A stretch of 64,000 nt of DNA, taken from the NCBI GenBank assembly GCA_945883755.1, contig CAMCXX010000004.1:1-64000 (forward strand), given 5' to 3'. The position numbers and the translations under genes were made by a program. The stretch comes from Bifidobacterium breve. Lineage in GTDB: Bacteria; Actinomycetota; Actinomycetes; Nanopelagicales; Nanopelagicaceae. The notes under the pieces are model-generated. The model worked only from the letters and a program-made list of their open reading frames with translations. It did not search any database and was not told the DNA's origin. This document shows, piece after piece, positions 44,390 to 54,208 of this stretch (the stretch's first letter is position 1; each line of letters starts with the position of its first letter).

Positions 44390-46105
44390 CTAACTTCGAA
44401 AGGCTTTTACAACATCACCAACTGCAACCTCTGATTTATCACCAGATTTGCGATCACGTACCTCTACCTTGCCATCTGCTAGCGCCTTACCAACAATAAT
44501 TATCTTTGGAATACCAATTAACTCTGCATCCTTAAATTTAACTCCTGGGCTTGCTTCCCGGCGATCATCCAATAAAACCGATAAGCCAATTGCCTCTAGC
44601 TGCTGACCAATCTTTTCGGCAGTTTCAAATGGCAGATCCTCTTTACCAGTTGCCACAATATGTACATCAGCTGGCGCTACCTCTGCTGGCCAATTAAGTC
44701 CGATCTCATCAAATGTTTGTTCTGCAATTGCAGCAACTGCACGGGATACACCAATTCCATAGGAGCCCATCGTTACAACCTGTGGCTTACCCGCTTGATC
44801 TAAAACTGTTAGTCCTAATGCTTGTGCGTACTTGCGACCTAATTGAAAGATATGGCCAATCTCAATTGCACGATCAATAATGACCGGCTTTGCACACTTT
44901 GGACAAGCATCTCCGGCTTTAACCTCAGCCGCTTCAATATATTGATCAACCTTAAAATCACGACCGCAAACCACAAAGCGAGCATGGGTATCCTTTTTAT
45001 TTGCACCAGTTACCCAATCTGATCCATCTACAACTCGTGGATCAGCGTAAAGTTTTAAACCAAACTCCTTAGCCTTTTGCGGACCGATATAACCCTTTAC
45101 CAACTTTGGATACTTTGCAAAATCTGCATCTTCAAATAGTGCTAGCTCTGTTACACCAGCAAGATTTGCCTGTACTCGCTTTAGATCAACCTCACGGTCA
45201 CCTGGTACTAGTACACAGATCGGCTCGCCATCCTTCATTAACATGACATTTTTCAAGGTATTAGCAGCGGTGATATTTGCCTTGCACTTTGAATTTAAAA
45301 CCTCAACTAGCAGATCAATGGTTGGTGTATTTGGCGTATCTAAAATCTCAATTGCACCAGCAGCTTTTCCGGCAAATGGTTTAACGACAGTTGTCATTGC
45401 CTCGACATTTGCTGCGTATCCACAATCATTACAAAGCACATAAGTATCTTCACCAGTTGGACATGGTGCTAAAAACTCTTCAGATTTAGAGCCACCCATC
45501 GCACCGCTCATGGCAGAGACAATGTTGTACTTAAGTCCTAAACGATCAAAGGTTTTAATGTAAGCGGCGCGATGTGCGTTGTATGAAGCCTCAAGGCCGG
45601 CATCATCTACATCAAATGAGTAAGAGTCCTTCATAACAAACTCACGTCCTCGAATAATTCCACTGCGTGGGCGTGGTTCATCCCGATACTTTGTTTGAAT
45701 TTGATAAATAGATAGTGGTAAATCCTTATAAGATGAAAACTCACCTTTAACCATCAAGGTAAACATCTCTTCATGAGTTGGTCCTAGAAGAAAATCATTT
45801 CCTTTGCGATCCTTTAATCTAAATAGATCTGGACCGTACTCTTCCCATCTATTTGTTGCCTCGTAAGGCTCCTTTGGCAACATCGCTGGAAAGTGAACCT
45901 CTTGAAAACCAGCTGCATCCATCTCTTCGCGAACAATATTTTCAATCTTGCGATAGGTGCGATAACCAAGTGGTAACCAGCTGTAAATTCCAGCAGCAAT
46001 TCGGCGAACATAACCGGCACGAACTAATAATCGGTGGGAAGCGACCTCAGCATCAGCTGGATCATCACGCAAGGTGCGCAGCAATAAGGTGGACATTCGC
46101 AACAT
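44390..46105 (-). CDS. proS: prolyl-tRNA synthetase
   Basis: This is the bacterial-type ProRS. The 571 residues have class II motifs ([21 protein letters not shown] for motif 2), an inserted editing domain between motifs 2 and 3 (about 230-390), and the C-terminal anticodon-binding domain. A TAGGCT hexamer lies 7 bases before the ATG, inside a region that also forms a hairpin. Confidence 0.97.
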   Translation of the reverse strand: MLRMSTLLLRTLRDDPADAEVASHRLLVRAGYVRRIAAGIYSWLPLGYRTYRKIENIVREEMDAAGFQEVHFPAMLPKEPYEATNRWEEYGPDLFRLKDRKGNDFLLGPTHEEMFTLMVKGEFSSYKDLPLSIYQIQTKYRDEPRPRSGIIRGREFVMKDSYSFDVDDAGLEASYNAHRAAYIKTFDRLGLKYNIVSAMSGAMGGSKSEEFLAPCPTGEDTYVLCNDCGYAANVEAMTTVVKPFAGKAAGAIEILDTPNTPTIDLLVEVLNSKCKANITAANTLKNVMLMKDGEPICVLVPGDREVDLKRVQANLAGVTELALFEDADFAKYPKLVKGYIGPQKAKEFGLKLYADPRVVDGSDWVTGANKKDTHARFVVCGRDFKVDQYIEAAEVKAGDACPKCAKPVIIDRAIEIGHIFQLGRKYAQALGLTVLDQAGKPQVVTMGSYGIGVSRAVAAIAEQTFDEIGLNWPAEVAPADVHIVATGKEDLPFETAEKIGQQLEAIGLSVLLDDRREASPGVKFKDAELIGIPKIIIVGKALADGKVEVRDRKSGDKSEVAVGDVVKAFRS

Positions 46106-46112
46106 GCGGGTA

Positions 46113-46118
46113 AGCCTA
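46113..46118 (-). promoter_or_regulatory. possible -10 box of proS
   Basis: TAGGCT ends 7 bases before the proS ATG on the minus strand. It overlaps the edge of the hairpin at 46118-46147. Confidence 0.35.
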
Positions 46119-46147
46119 CCTACTGACTACCGCTTAGCGGAGTAGGT
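46118..46147 (-). other. two-part hairpin upstream of proS
   Basis: ACCTACT pairs with AGTAGGT and an inner CCGC pairs with GCGG across a 3-base loop, leaving a 5-base bulge. No T tract follows in either direction. It may be a weak terminator for the upstream gene or a leader or operator of proS. Confidence 0.45.
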
Positions 46148-46195
46148 TCGCAATCATGGTTGATTTTGAACCAAATTTTCTTACTTGGCGCTTGA

Positions 46196-47122
46196 TTATT
46201 TAGCTTTAACCTTGTCCAGAAAGTCGCCGTTGTACCTAAGTGTCAGAGTGAAACCTGAAAGATTTCGGGAAGTAATAATTGATGCATCGCCAGAATCATT
46301 CGTATTGACTCTATAGGTAATTGATTTAAAACCTTTTCTAGTGGCAGAAACAATCAATCGATCTTCGGCAACATTAGAGGAGATTAATAGCTGATACTTT
46401 CCATTTGATCTCTTATTTACGCCAAGAGTTGCAGATGGATCTTCCTCTTCACCTTCATCTTCAACAGCTGTTACATTTTGATTTGATTTCGCAGTTGGAG
46501 TTGGAGTAGGAGTCGGAGCTACTGTGCGTGTATCTGAGACCGTAGATGTTGGAGTCGGAGTTGGAGACGGTGTTGCTGTGCTTGTTTCTACTCTAGTAGG
46601 AGTTGAAGATGCTGTGCTGGTCTCTGAGGCCGTAGGTGTTGGAGTAGGAGTCGGAGTTGGTGCTCCTAAGGTTGTAAAGCTCTTTGAAGAAGTAAAACTA
46701 GAGCCAGCAATCGATCCATTTATTGTAAATTGATAAGTTGTACCAGCAACTAATCCAGTTAAATTATATGCAACGCTGTATTGGTTTCCACCACTATTAC
46801 CTGTGCAAGAGGACATGGAATCTAACCATGTGGGTGAATAGCTTCCAGAATTTATTACACCTGATGGGCCGGAAACTGTGTAAGAGTAATTCAAATTATC
46901 TCGCTTTGGATACAACATCGAACCTGAGGGTGATTCCAAACATGTGACCCATTGAATTTGGTTCTGGCTATCCGCAATCCCGTCCTGTCTTCCGTAAATT
47001 TCAGATGTCCTACCGCTAATTAGCCAGATACCGACATTCATCTGAGAGTTCGCATTTGAAATGGGTAAAAACATAGAAAAGAAAAATGTTAAGGCAGCAA
47101 CTTTTACAATTCTCTTTAGCAT
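46196..47122 (-). CDS. secreted Pro-Thr-rich protein with Ig-like domain
   Basis: This 308-residue protein has a signal peptide (about 1-25), an N-terminal domain ending in a fibronectin/Ig-like YNLTGLVAGTTYQFTINGS segment, a long Pro/Thr/Ser linker (about 152-218), an acidic patch, and a small C-terminal beta domain of about 70 residues. An ATG at 47134 is in frame, but GGAGGT 4 bases before the ATG at 47122 fixes the start. A surface role is likely; no function is recognised. Confidence 0.8.
   Translation of the reverse strand: MLKRIVKVAALTFFFSMFLPISNANSQMNVGIWLISGRTSEIYGRQDGIADSQNQIQWVTCLESPSGSMLYPKRDNLNYSYTVSGPSGVINSGSYSPTWLDSMSSCTGNSGGNQYSVAYNLTGLVAGTTYQFTINGSIAGSSFTSSKSFTTLGAPTPTPTPTPTASETSTASSTPTRVETSTATPSPTPTPTSTVSDTRTVAPTPTPTPTAKSNQNVTAVEDEGEEEDPSATLGVNKRSNGKYQLLISSNVAEDRLIVSATRKGFKSITYRVNTNDSGDASIITSRNLSGFTLTLRYNGDFLDKVKAK
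46495..46663 (-). repeat. degenerate tandem repeats encoding the Pro-Thr linker
   Basis: Units with the plus-strand pattern GGAGTTGGAGTAGGAGTCGG recur three times, separated by Ser/Thr-encoding segments. The composition echoes the repeat in the protease gene at 9062. Confidence 0.6.
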
Positions 47123-47218
47123 CCCGACCTCCATATTTTGAGTATCCTCTTATTGCTCTAGATAGTAAAGCCAGTATTTAATAATTAATCATGAACAATT
47201 GAGGCCTTTAGCGGAAAT

Positions 47219-48370
47219 TTAGGAGGTAGTTACCGTAGGTTGACCTGAAGCGACACCAGCCGCTTCCATCTCATCGGCAAGGCGCATCGCCTCTTCGATT
47301 AAGGTTTCTACGATTTGTGCCTCGGGAACAGTTTTAATTACTTCACCCTTTACAAATATTTGACCCTTGCCATTTCCAGATGCAACACCAAGATCTGCTT
47401 CACGTGCTTCACCAGGTCCATTAACTACACAACCCATAACTGCAACACGAAGTGGAACAGTCATTCCTTGTAATCCGGCCTGCACCTTTTCAGCGAGTGA
47501 GTAAACATCTACTTGGGCACGGCCACATGATGGACAGGAGACGATCTCAAGTTTTCGTTGACGCAAATTTAATGATTCAAGAATTGAGATTCCAACCTTT
47601 ACCTCTTCAACAGGAGGTGCGGAAAGTGATACTCGAATTGTGTCGCCAATTCCTTCAGCTAATAAAATACCAAATGCGGTTGCAGATTTAATTGTGCCTT
47701 GGAATAGTGGTCCCGCTTCGGTAACACCAAGATGTAATGGGTAATCACACTTTGCCGCAAGTAACCGGTAAGCCTTAACCATCGTTACTGGATCATGATG
47801 TTTTACGGAAATTTTAATATCAGAGAAACCATGCTCTTCAAATAAGGATGCCTCCCATAACGCTGATTCAGCTAATGCTTCAGGTGTTGCCTTGCCATAC
47901 TTTGCTAACAATCTTGGATCTAATGAGCCAGCATTAACACCAATTCGAATTGGAATACCAGCATCCCCCGCCGCCTTGGCAACCTCTTTAACCTTGTCAT
48001 CAAATTGTTTAATATTTCCTGGATTAACTCGAACTGCAGCACAACCAGCATCGATTGCGGCAAAAATATACTTTGGTTGAAAGTGAATATCGGCAATTAC
48101 TGGAATCTGTGATTTCTTAGCAATCTGCGCAAGTGCATCTGCATCATCTTGAGATGGAACTGCAACTCGAACTATTTGGCAACCAGATGCGGTTAATTCG
48201 GCGATCTGTTGCAAGGTGGAGTTAACATCTGAGGTAAGTGTTGTACACATAGATTGAACTGAAACTGGTGAATCACTGCCAACTAAAACTGAACCAACCT
48301 TTAATTGCCGGGTCTTGCGACGAGGAGCAAGTGTTGGTGGTGGCGCCGATGGAATTCCGAGATCAACCAT
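47219..48370 (-). CDS. ispG: (E)-4-hydroxy-3-methylbut-2-enyl-diphosphate synthase
   Basis: IspG is the iron-sulfur enzyme of the non-mevalonate isoprenoid pathway. The 383 residues carry the cluster cysteines in SCPSCGR and [11 protein letters not shown], and the VQSMCTT start region. TAAAGT lies 6 bases before the ATG, with AAGG between, so leaderless or led initiation are both possible. dxr, from the same pathway, is two genes upstream. Confidence 0.96.
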   Translation of the reverse strand: MVDLGIPSAPPPTLAPRRKTRQLKVGSVLVGSDSPVSVQSMCTTLTSDVNSTLQQIAELTASGCQIVRVAVPSQDDADALAQIAKKSQIPVIADIHFQPKYIFAAIDAGCAAVRVNPGNIKQFDDKVKEVAKAAGDAGIPIRIGVNAGSLDPRLLAKYGKATPEALAESALWEASLFEEHGFSDIKISVKHHDPVTMVKAYRLLAAKCDYPLHLGVTEAGPLFQGTIKSATAFGILLAEGIGDTIRVSLSAPPVEEVKVGISILESLNLRQRKLEIVSCPSCGRAQVDVYSLAEKVQAGLQGMTVPLRVAVMGCVVNGPGEAREADLGVASGNGKGQIFVKGEVIKTVPEAQIVETLIEEAMRLADEMEAAGVASGQPTVTTS

Positions 48371-48376
48371 GGCCTT

Positions 48377-48382
48377 ACTTTA
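48377..48382 (-). promoter_or_regulatory. possible -10 box of ispG
   Basis: TAAAGT ends 6 bases before the ispG ATG at 48370. An AAGG in between could alternatively act as a Shine-Dalgarno sequence from an upstream transcript. Confidence 0.35.
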
Positions 48383-48388
48383 ACCTAA

Positions 48389-49582
48389 TTAGAGATTTAA
48401 TCTAATTGGATTAAAGATATCGGCGGCGAGTAAAACAATTGATAAGCCAGCCATGAGTACAAAAACCACCATTGTGATTGGAGTTAACCGCTCTACATCA
48501 ATTGGTGCTGGTTTTGGCAAGCCCCGTCGTTTAGCGATTAGGTTTCGAATGCCATCTGCAATAGCTACCGCCATGTGACCGCCATCTAGTGGAAGTAATG
48601 GAAGCAGATTAAACATACCGACAAAGATGTTGAGGGATGCAACAATTAAAATAAAGGTAGCGATCTTCTCATTAGTGGTTAACTTTTCAGTGCTGGCAGT
48701 CTCACCACTGACACGTGCAACACCTACGACTCCGACTAGGCCTTCTGGATCTCGCTCGCTGGTGCCAAAGGTTTGGGAGAGTAGATCTGGAATCTTGGTT
48801 GGTAATGAAACCAGCGCAGTTATCGAGTTTTGTAAAATCTCACCGGTGAAAGTGGTGGCACGCACAGTTGCAGCGATTGGATTAAATCTAATTGTGCCAA
48901 CCTGGTTGATTACGCCAATTACACCAATTGGTTGACCATCTACCATTCGAGTAGCTGGGGTTAATTGAATCTGTAATTGATCACCATTGCGATCAATCAA
49001 CAAATTAAGTGGTTTGCCTGCACTGGCGCGAATTACCGTTACCGCATCTGACCAAAGTTCAAAACTTTCACCATCTATTTCTACAATCTTATCGCCGGCG
49101 ATTAAACCTGCATTTTTCGCAGGGGATGGAGTTGAAGCGGCGCCACAAACCTCAGTTGCACTTTGCGGCACACATTGTGCGATCTCTTTAACTTGATTGG
49201 TTACAGAGGTAACGCCAACTGCGCCAAATAAGGTGATAAGCAGTACAAAACCAATTACAAAGTGCAAAAATGATCCAGCACCTAAAACAATTAATCTTTG
49301 GGTAATTGTTCCCTTAATAAAGGCGCGATCAGCATCTGCTGGTGCTAACTCCTCGCGCGGTGACATGCCAACGATTCGGCAGTACCCACCCGCTGGAATT
49401 GCCTTAAGCCCAAACTCGGTCTCACCACGTTGGGTGGACCAGATCTTTTTTCCAAAGCCTAGGAAAAACTCAGTTACCTTCATGCCAAATTTTTTCGCAG
49501 TTAGGTAATGCCCAGCCTCGTGGATCATTACCGAAACTAACAATGCGACTACAAATGCCAAGATGCCCAAGAGGGACAACAT
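48389..49582 (-). CDS. rseP: site-2 protease, RseP family (M50)
   Basis: RseP-type proteases cut proteins inside the membrane. The 397 residues have HEAGH (about 22-26), a PDZ domain (about 130-225) with GLIAGDKIVEIDGE, and NLLPLLPLDGGH (about 317-328) near the C-terminus. In actinobacteria the gene sits between dxr and ispG, as here. Its anti-sigma substrate is not in the window. Confidence 0.93.
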   Translation of the reverse strand: MLSLLGILAFVVALLVSVMIHEAGHYLTAKKFGMKVTEFFLGFGKKIWSTQRGETEFGLKAIPAGGYCRIVGMSPREELAPADADRAFIKGTITQRLIVLGAGSFLHFVIGFVLLITLFGAVGVTSVTNQVKEIAQCVPQSATEVCGAASTPSPAKNAGLIAGDKIVEIDGESFELWSDAVTVIRASAGKPLNLLIDRNGDQLQIQLTPATRMVDGQPIGVIGVINQVGTIRFNPIAATVRATTFTGEILQNSITALVSLPTKIPDLLSQTFGTSERDPEGLVGVVGVARVSGETASTEKLTTNEKIATFILIVASLNIFVGMFNLLPLLPLDGGHMAVAIADGIRNLIAKRRGLPKPAPIDVERLTPITMVVFVLMAGLSIVLLAADIFNPIRLNL

Positions 49583-50719
49583 TTAAATTAGCTCCTTAAT
49601 TAAGCTCTCTGCTTTACTGCGCGCACTCTGCTCGATAGCACTGACATCAGCGATATCTCTAATTGTAGTTGGCGTATTACTTCCATGCAGTTGTACTACC
49701 TGCTCAACAATCTCAATTATTGCTGTGAACTTAATCTTTCCTGCCAAAAACGCAGCGACCGCCACCTCATTAGCGGCATTGAAGATTGCCGGTAATCCAC
49801 TTCCTAACTCACCACAACGACGAGCTAAATCAATCGATGGATAACGCTCATTATCAATTGGTGAAAAATTCCAGGTGTGTGATTGAGTCCAATCAATTGC
49901 CGGTGTTGCCTTATTAATTCGATCTGGATATGCCAATGCATATGCAATTGGCCCCTTCATATTTGGTGGTGATGCTTGCGCAATTGTTGAACCATCATTG
50001 AACTCAACCAATGAGTGCACCACAGATTGCGGATGAATTACCGCCTCAATTGCGCTGTATGGCAGATCAAACAGGTAATGCGCCTCAATAATCTCAAGTC
50101 CTTTATTTACCAATGTCGCTGAGTTAATTGTTACCACCTCACCCATTGACCAGGTTGGATGGTTTAACGCATCTGTTACAGATACATCTGTTAAATCTGC
50201 ACGGTCTCTAAATGGTCCACCACTTGCCGTCAAAATTAACTTTTTAACATCACTTACCTTGCCAGCAAGCATCGCTTGAAAAATTGCGCTGTGTTCAGAG
50301 TCAACTGGAAATAGATTCTGGCGACCAAACTTCATTACTAAATCACCACCAGCAACTAGTGACTCTTTATTTGCTAGCGCCACCTTATTTCCAACACCAA
50401 GGGCAGAAAGTGTTGGGCCAAGGCCGATTGAGCCAGAGATACCATTTAAAACTATGTCACATGGCAGAGCAGCTATTTCAACTGATGAGTTATCGCCATC
50501 AATTACCTGCACCCCATCAACCGCCGGGGCCGGGGCCATGCTGCCTACAATCGGAACTTTAAATTTCTTTGCCTGCTCCATTAATAATTTAGGATTTTTC
50601 CGACCTGCACTCATGCCAACTATGCGAAATTTATTTGGGTTTGCTGAGATTATCTCTAGCGCCTGAACGCCGATCGAGCCGGTCGAACCCAGCACTACTA
50701 CATCTCTTATTCCGCTCAC
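49583..50719 (-). CDS. dxr: 1-deoxy-D-xylulose 5-phosphate reductoisomerase
   Basis: Dxr makes MEP for isoprenoid synthesis. The protein has LGSTGSIG for NADPH, a DSEHSAIFQ active-site region, and SASGGPF-like TASGGPFRD. The frame opens at ATG 50740, but that codon overlaps gabT's start; the GTG at 50719 has TACTAT 6 bases upstream, so I choose it (378 residues). Its promoter nearly coincides with that of gabT. Confidence 0.95.
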   Translation of the reverse strand: MSGIRDVVVLGSTGSIGVQALEIISANPNKFRIVGMSAGRKNPKLLMEQAKKFKVPIVGSMAPAPAVDGVQVIDGDNSSVEIAALPCDIVLNGISGSIGLGPTLSALGVGNKVALANKESLVAGGDLVMKFGRQNLFPVDSEHSAIFQAMLAGKVSDVKKLILTASGGPFRDRADLTDVSVTDALNHPTWSMGEVVTINSATLVNKGLEIIEAHYLFDLPYSAIEAVIHPQSVVHSLVEFNDGSTIAQASPPNMKGPIAYALAYPDRINKATPAIDWTQSHTWNFSPIDNERYPSIDLARRCGELGSGLPAIFNAANEVAVAAFLAGKIKFTAIIEIVEQVVQLHGSNTPTTIRDIADVSAIEQSARSKAESLIKELI

Positions 50720-50724
50720 CTGCG

Positions 50725-50730
50725 TATAGT
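50725..50730 (+). promoter_or_regulatory. -10 box of gabT
   Basis: TATAGT ends 8 bases before the gabT ATG at 50739. It overlaps the dxr -10 box by five bases. Confidence 0.5.
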
Positions 50731-50731
50731 A
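50726..50731 (-). promoter_or_regulatory. -10 box of dxr
   Basis: TACTAT on the minus strand ends 6 bases before the GTG at 50719. The two boxes are opposite readings of nearly the same bases. Confidence 0.5.
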
Positions 50732-50738
50732 TTTAACC

Positions 50739-52088
50739 ATGTACTCAGAGGCTAAATCACCGCTCGCTCAAAAGCGCAATATTGTTACTGCAATCCCCGG
50801 CCCTAAATCACAGGCGTTAATTGAACGTCGCAAAGATGCAGTTTCGGCATCCCTTGGAATGGCGTTGCCAGTATTTATTGAACGAGCAGATGGAGCAATT
50901 ATTCTCGATGTCGATGGCAACTCAATCATTGATTTAGCTGCTGGAATTGCAGTTGTAAATGTTGGTCATGGAAATACCAAGGTAATTGAGAATGTAAAGC
51001 GCCAAATTGATGCCTTTACTCATACCTGCTTCATGATTGTTCCATACCTAGGTTATGTTGAAGTTTGCGAAGCGCTAAACCGTTTAACACCTGGAAAGTT
51101 TAAGAAGAAATCAGTTTTGATGAACTCAGGTGCTGAAGCGCTAGAGAACGCCGTAAAGATTGCTCGCAGTTACACAAAGCGCCAAGCGGTGGTTGTATTT
51201 GAACATGGCTACCACGGTCGAACAAACTTAACGATGGCGATGACCGCCAAGAACATGCCTTACAAAGATAGCTTTGGTCCTTTTGCACCAGAGATTTACC
51301 GCATGCCAATGGCTTATCCATTTCGTTGGAATGGTGATCAAGCAAAGTGTGCGCAAGAGGCGCTTGAGATGATCACTCATAAAATTGAAAAGGAGATCGG
51401 CGGTAAAAATGTTGCTGCGATCGTAATTGAACCAATTCAAGGTGAGGGTGGATTTATTGTTCCGCCAAAGGGCTTCCTGCCAGGTCTTGCTAATTATGCA
51501 AAAGAGAATGGCATTGTCTTTATTGCCGATGAGGTACAAACTGGATTTGGTCGAACTGGTCAGATGTTTGCAAGTGAGGATGAGAATGTCGAACCAGACA
51601 TCATCACAACCGCTAAGGGAATTGCTGCTGGCTTGCCACTATCTGGTGTAACAGGGCGTGCTGAAATTATGGATTCAATTCACCTAAGTGGTTTAGGTGG
51701 CACCTATGGTGGAAATCCAATTGCATGTGCTGCTGCCCTTGGCGCAATCGAGACAATTGAATCTGAGAATTTGGTCGAGCGGGCAAATAAAATTGGCAAG
51801 ATAATGTCAGATGCACTTAACGCGATGATGAAGAAGTACCCAATTATTGGCGAGGTTCGTGGCCGTGGTGCGATGCAAGCAATTGAGTTAATTAAGCCAG
51901 GAAGTAATGAGCCAAACTCAGAGGCACAACTTGCCATCATTAAGTTCTGTATTAATCAGGGTGTATTAATTATTTCAGCTGGTACTTATGCAAATGTAAT
52001 TCGCCTACTGCCACCACTTACAATTAATGAGGATCTACTTCGTGAAGGTCTATCTGTCCTTGAAGCGGCGATCGCCTCAATTAAGTAA
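50739..52088 (+). CDS. gabT: 4-aminobutyrate aminotransferase
   Basis: GabT moves the amino group of GABA to 2-oxoglutarate, giving succinate semialdehyde. The 449-residue class III aminotransferase has NSGAEALENAVKIAR, EHGYHGRTNLTM, ADEVQTGFGRTG and the PLP lysine K293 in TTAKGIAAGLP. The N-terminal IVTAIPGPKS segment is typical of actinobacterial GabT. Neighbours handle polyamines, so GABA is the likely substrate. No succinate-semialdehyde dehydrogenase gene is adjacent. Confidence 0.92.
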   Translation: MYSEAKSPLAQKRNIVTAIPGPKSQALIERRKDAVSASLGMALPVFIERADGAIILDVDGNSIIDLAAGIAVVNVGHGNTKVIENVKRQIDAFTHTCFMIVPYLGYVEVCEALNRLTPGKFKKKSVLMNSGAEALENAVKIARSYTKRQAVVVFEHGYHGRTNLTMAMTAKNMPYKDSFGPFAPEIYRMPMAYPFRWNGDQAKCAQEALEMITHKIEKEIGGKNVAAIVIEPIQGEGGFIVPPKGFLPGLANYAKENGIVFIADEVQTGFGRTGQMFASEDENVEPDIITTAKGIAAGLPLSGVTGRAEIMDSIHLSGLGGTYGGNPIACAAALGAIETIESENLVERANKIGKIMSDALNAMMKKYPIIGEVRGRGAMQAIELIKPGSNEPNSEAQLAIIKFCINQGVLIISAGTYANVIRLLPPLTINEDLLREGLSVLEAAIASIK

Positions 52089-52091
52089 GTG

Positions 52092-53090
52092 CTAGCGATC
52101 CAATAGATTTCTAGTTGGTGAGTAAGTTCCACCAGATCTCTTTAATGCAATCGCACTTAACGCTTCTAGTACTACTCGATTAGCCAAGATAGCTGTGATA
52201 TCACTGCTGTCATAAGCAGGAGCAACCTCAACCACATCGACACCAACAATTGGTAGCTCTAAACAGATTCGGCGAACCGCCTCTAGCAACTCACGGCTAG
52301 TCATTCCACCTGGTTCAGGTGTGCCAGTGCCAGGTGCCATACCTGGATCTACAACATCAATATCAACTGATAAAAATACGCCATCACATTGATCAGTCAG
52401 AATTGCAAAGGATTCATCTAAAACTGTCTTCATGCCGCGATGATGAATCTCAGTCATCTCATATGACTTCATCCCTTTGCCAGCCATCCAATTTAAAGTC
52501 TTCTCATCTGGCCAGTAACCACGAAGTCCTAATTGCAAGAAGCGATCGCCACGAACTGCACCGGATTCAATTAATCTGCGCATCGGCGTGCCATGACCAA
52601 TTAGCGCACCATAATGATCCTCACCAGTATCAGCGTGTGCATCAAAGTGAATCATCGAAACTTTTCCCTTACCTAAATGATTAGCAACGCCAGTCACATC
52701 AGCCGATGCGATTGAGTGATCCCCACCTAATACAACTGGAATTGCACCAGCTCTTGAGATCTTCTCTGTCGCTGCCTCAAGAACTTTAAGAGATGCAACT
52801 AAATCACCACCTGGCATTAATAAATCACCAGCATCATAAATCTTTAATTTTTGTAATGGATCTATCCGCATTGAAAGATGTGGTCGTAGACCATCATGTG
52901 GCAGGTAATCCCCCATGCGAATTGCTTGTGGTCCCATCTTGGCGCCACTGCGATGTGAGGTTCCGCTATCAATTGGTGCACCAACAATAATTACATCAGC
53001 ACCTTTGTAAGTTTCTGGCTTATCTAAATCACAACGGGCAATTCCAAGAAAGGTGAAATCTGGGCCGTACATATTGCCGATGTTGGTCAT
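52092..53090 (-). CDS. speB: agmatinase / ureohydrolase family enzyme
   Basis: The 332-residue protein is a manganese ureohydrolase: GGDHS, HFDAHADTGED and SVDIDVVDPG supply the metal ligands. Agmatinase (agmatine to putrescine plus urea) and guanidinobutyrase (to GABA) are alike in sequence; both would suit neighbours that import polyamines and use GABA. The frame opens at an ATG 18 bases upstream, inside the promoter; TACAAT ends 6 bases before the ATG at 53090, so I start there. It converges on gabT with a 3-base gap. Confidence 0.9.
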   Translation of the reverse strand: MTNIGNMYGPDFTFLGIARCDLDKPETYKGADVIIVGAPIDSGTSHRSGAKMGPQAIRMGDYLPHDGLRPHLSMRIDPLQKLKIYDAGDLLMPGGDLVASLKVLEAATEKISRAGAIPVVLGGDHSIASADVTGVANHLGKGKVSMIHFDAHADTGEDHYGALIGHGTPMRRLIESGAVRGDRFLQLGLRGYWPDEKTLNWMAGKGMKSYEMTEIHHRGMKTVLDESFAILTDQCDGVFLSVDIDVVDPGMAPGTGTPEPGGMTSRELLEAVRRICLELPIVGVDVVEVAPAYDSSDITAILANRVVLEALSAIALKRSGGTYSPTRNLLDR

Positions 53091-53102
53091 GCTGTAATTG
53101 TA
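53019..53102. repeat. direct repeat, live copy (speB 5' end and promoter)
   Basis: This 84-base stretch, covering the first about 24 codons of speB and its promoter, recurs at 54209-54291. About 77 of 84 positions match by hand alignment, with one single-base deletion in the other copy. Confidence 0.9.
53097..53102 (-). promoter_or_regulatory. -10 box of speB
   Basis: TACAAT ends 6 bases before the ATG at 53090, predicting a leaderless mRNA. The same promoter is preserved in the second copy of the repeat. Confidence 0.5.
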
Positions 53103-53141
53103 TAACATTAAAGTCTTTAAAAGCCTTTCAATATGACAACC

Positions 53142-53168
53142 AAAAACTAGAGAATCGATATAGATTCT
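53142..53168 (-). terminator. possible terminator of the secreted-protein gene at 53227
   Basis: On the minus strand AGAATC and GATTCT pair across a 6-base loop (53168-53151); five Ts follow 4 bases later. The separation of the T tract weakens the call. Confidence 0.4.
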
Positions 53169-53226
53169 TTGCTTTAGCTAAATTTGAAACCCTAGCAAGA
53201 TTGGGGGAAAATTCAACAATAAATGA

Positions 53227-54117
53227 TCACTTTTTTACTGTATAAACTCCTATAAACCTTTTTGTAGATTCAGAATTCATAGATTTGAATTGCACATTGG
53301 CCTTGTACGTTGGTGATTTGTACTTATCATTTGGCATTGGTGAGGATAGTAGAAAGCATGCGCCTTTTTTATGTATCTTTAAATTGCCTCCAATATCACC
53401 TTCAAATGTATCGTGAGAAATAGAGCAAGCTCCCATCGAATCAGCAAACCAAGAGATAGGAACGCCACCCTGTGAAAGTCTCGGCAATGAATACTGCTTA
53501 CCGATCCTTGGATTTTTTGGAATATTTCCTATTGAAACTTTGTCAGATAATTTAACAAGACCAATATCTTTTGAGAGATTAAGTAAATCTGAAGGCTTTG
53601 TGTCAATATTAAGATTGACCAGAGAGGTACTTTCACTTAATCCTTCTTGTGAAATATTTAATGATCCTTGTACATTTTTATAATTCATAACGTTGATTCT
53701 TTTTAATCCAAGACTATTATCTATTCTGCAAGGAACAATAAAACCTGAAACTAACGCAAATGTTCTTCCATAAGTATCTAAACCTGCTTCCGCCTGCCAT
53801 CTAATCCCCATAATGGGGTGATCCACTGGCGGGTCAATCTCTCGATTCCATGCAGCCGGCATGGCAAAAGATTGAGATTCTTGAGACAAGCAAATATTTT
53901 TTGCGCCAACCCCTTTTATGACAACCAGATCTGCTCCAAGTTTTGTGCTATCTGTATAGTTAACTTTGAATGTAACAATATCCCCTACGGAATATGGACC
54001 TTGAGTTATCTGCTCAACCGAAACTACTTCAATGATATTTCTGTCCGTTGCCGAAGCTTGAGTAATTGGAATAATCATTAATGAGCAAATTGTCAGAATA
54101 ATCTTTTTGCGCATCAT
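53227..54117 (-). CDS. secreted protein of unknown function flanked by direct repeats
   Basis: This 296-residue protein has a signal peptide (about 1-22, ending QASA) and no recognised domain. The mature part looks beta-rich, with four cysteines and a late SWFADSMGACSISHDTFEG segment resembling the Ig-like repeats of actinobacterial surface proteins. The frame opens at 54186, but TACTAT lies 6 bases before the ATG at 54117, which also starts the signal peptide. It appears more AT-rich than its neighbours. The flanking copies of the speB 5' end suggest it arrived by insertion or duplication. Confidence 0.75.
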   Translation of the reverse strand: MMRKKIILTICSLMIIPITQASATDRNIIEVVSVEQITQGPYSVGDIVTFKVNYTDSTKLGADLVVIKGVGAKNICLSQESQSFAMPAAWNREIDPPVDHPIMGIRWQAEAGLDTYGRTFALVSGFIVPCRIDNSLGLKRINVMNYKNVQGSLNISQEGLSESTSLVNLNIDTKPSDLLNLSKDIGLVKLSDKVSIGNIPKNPRIGKQYSLPRLSQGGVPISWFADSMGACSISHDTFEGDIGGNLKIHKKGACFLLSSPMPNDKYKSPTYKANVQFKSMNSESTKRFIGVYTVKK

Positions 54118-54123
54118 ATGTGC

Positions 54124-54129
54124 ATAGTA
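54124..54129 (-). promoter_or_regulatory. -10 box of the secreted-protein gene at 53227
   Basis: TACTAT ends 6 bases before the ATG at 54117. Confidence 0.5.
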
Positions 54130-54208
54130 CCCGACCTGATCAAAGAAGTAACCCTTAAAGAAATGGCCAATAGCAATGATTTGCATGGAGCTTAAAACTA
54201 AAAAACGC

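Noticed and set aside
46106-46195. Possible tRNA between proS and the secreted-protein gene
   Set aside because: The GGTTCG-like stretch belongs to a simple hairpin; no cloverleaf or acceptor stem can be formed.
51100-51539. Minus-strand frames within gabT
   Set aside because: Shadows of a well-conserved aminotransferase; no recognisable domains or start signals.
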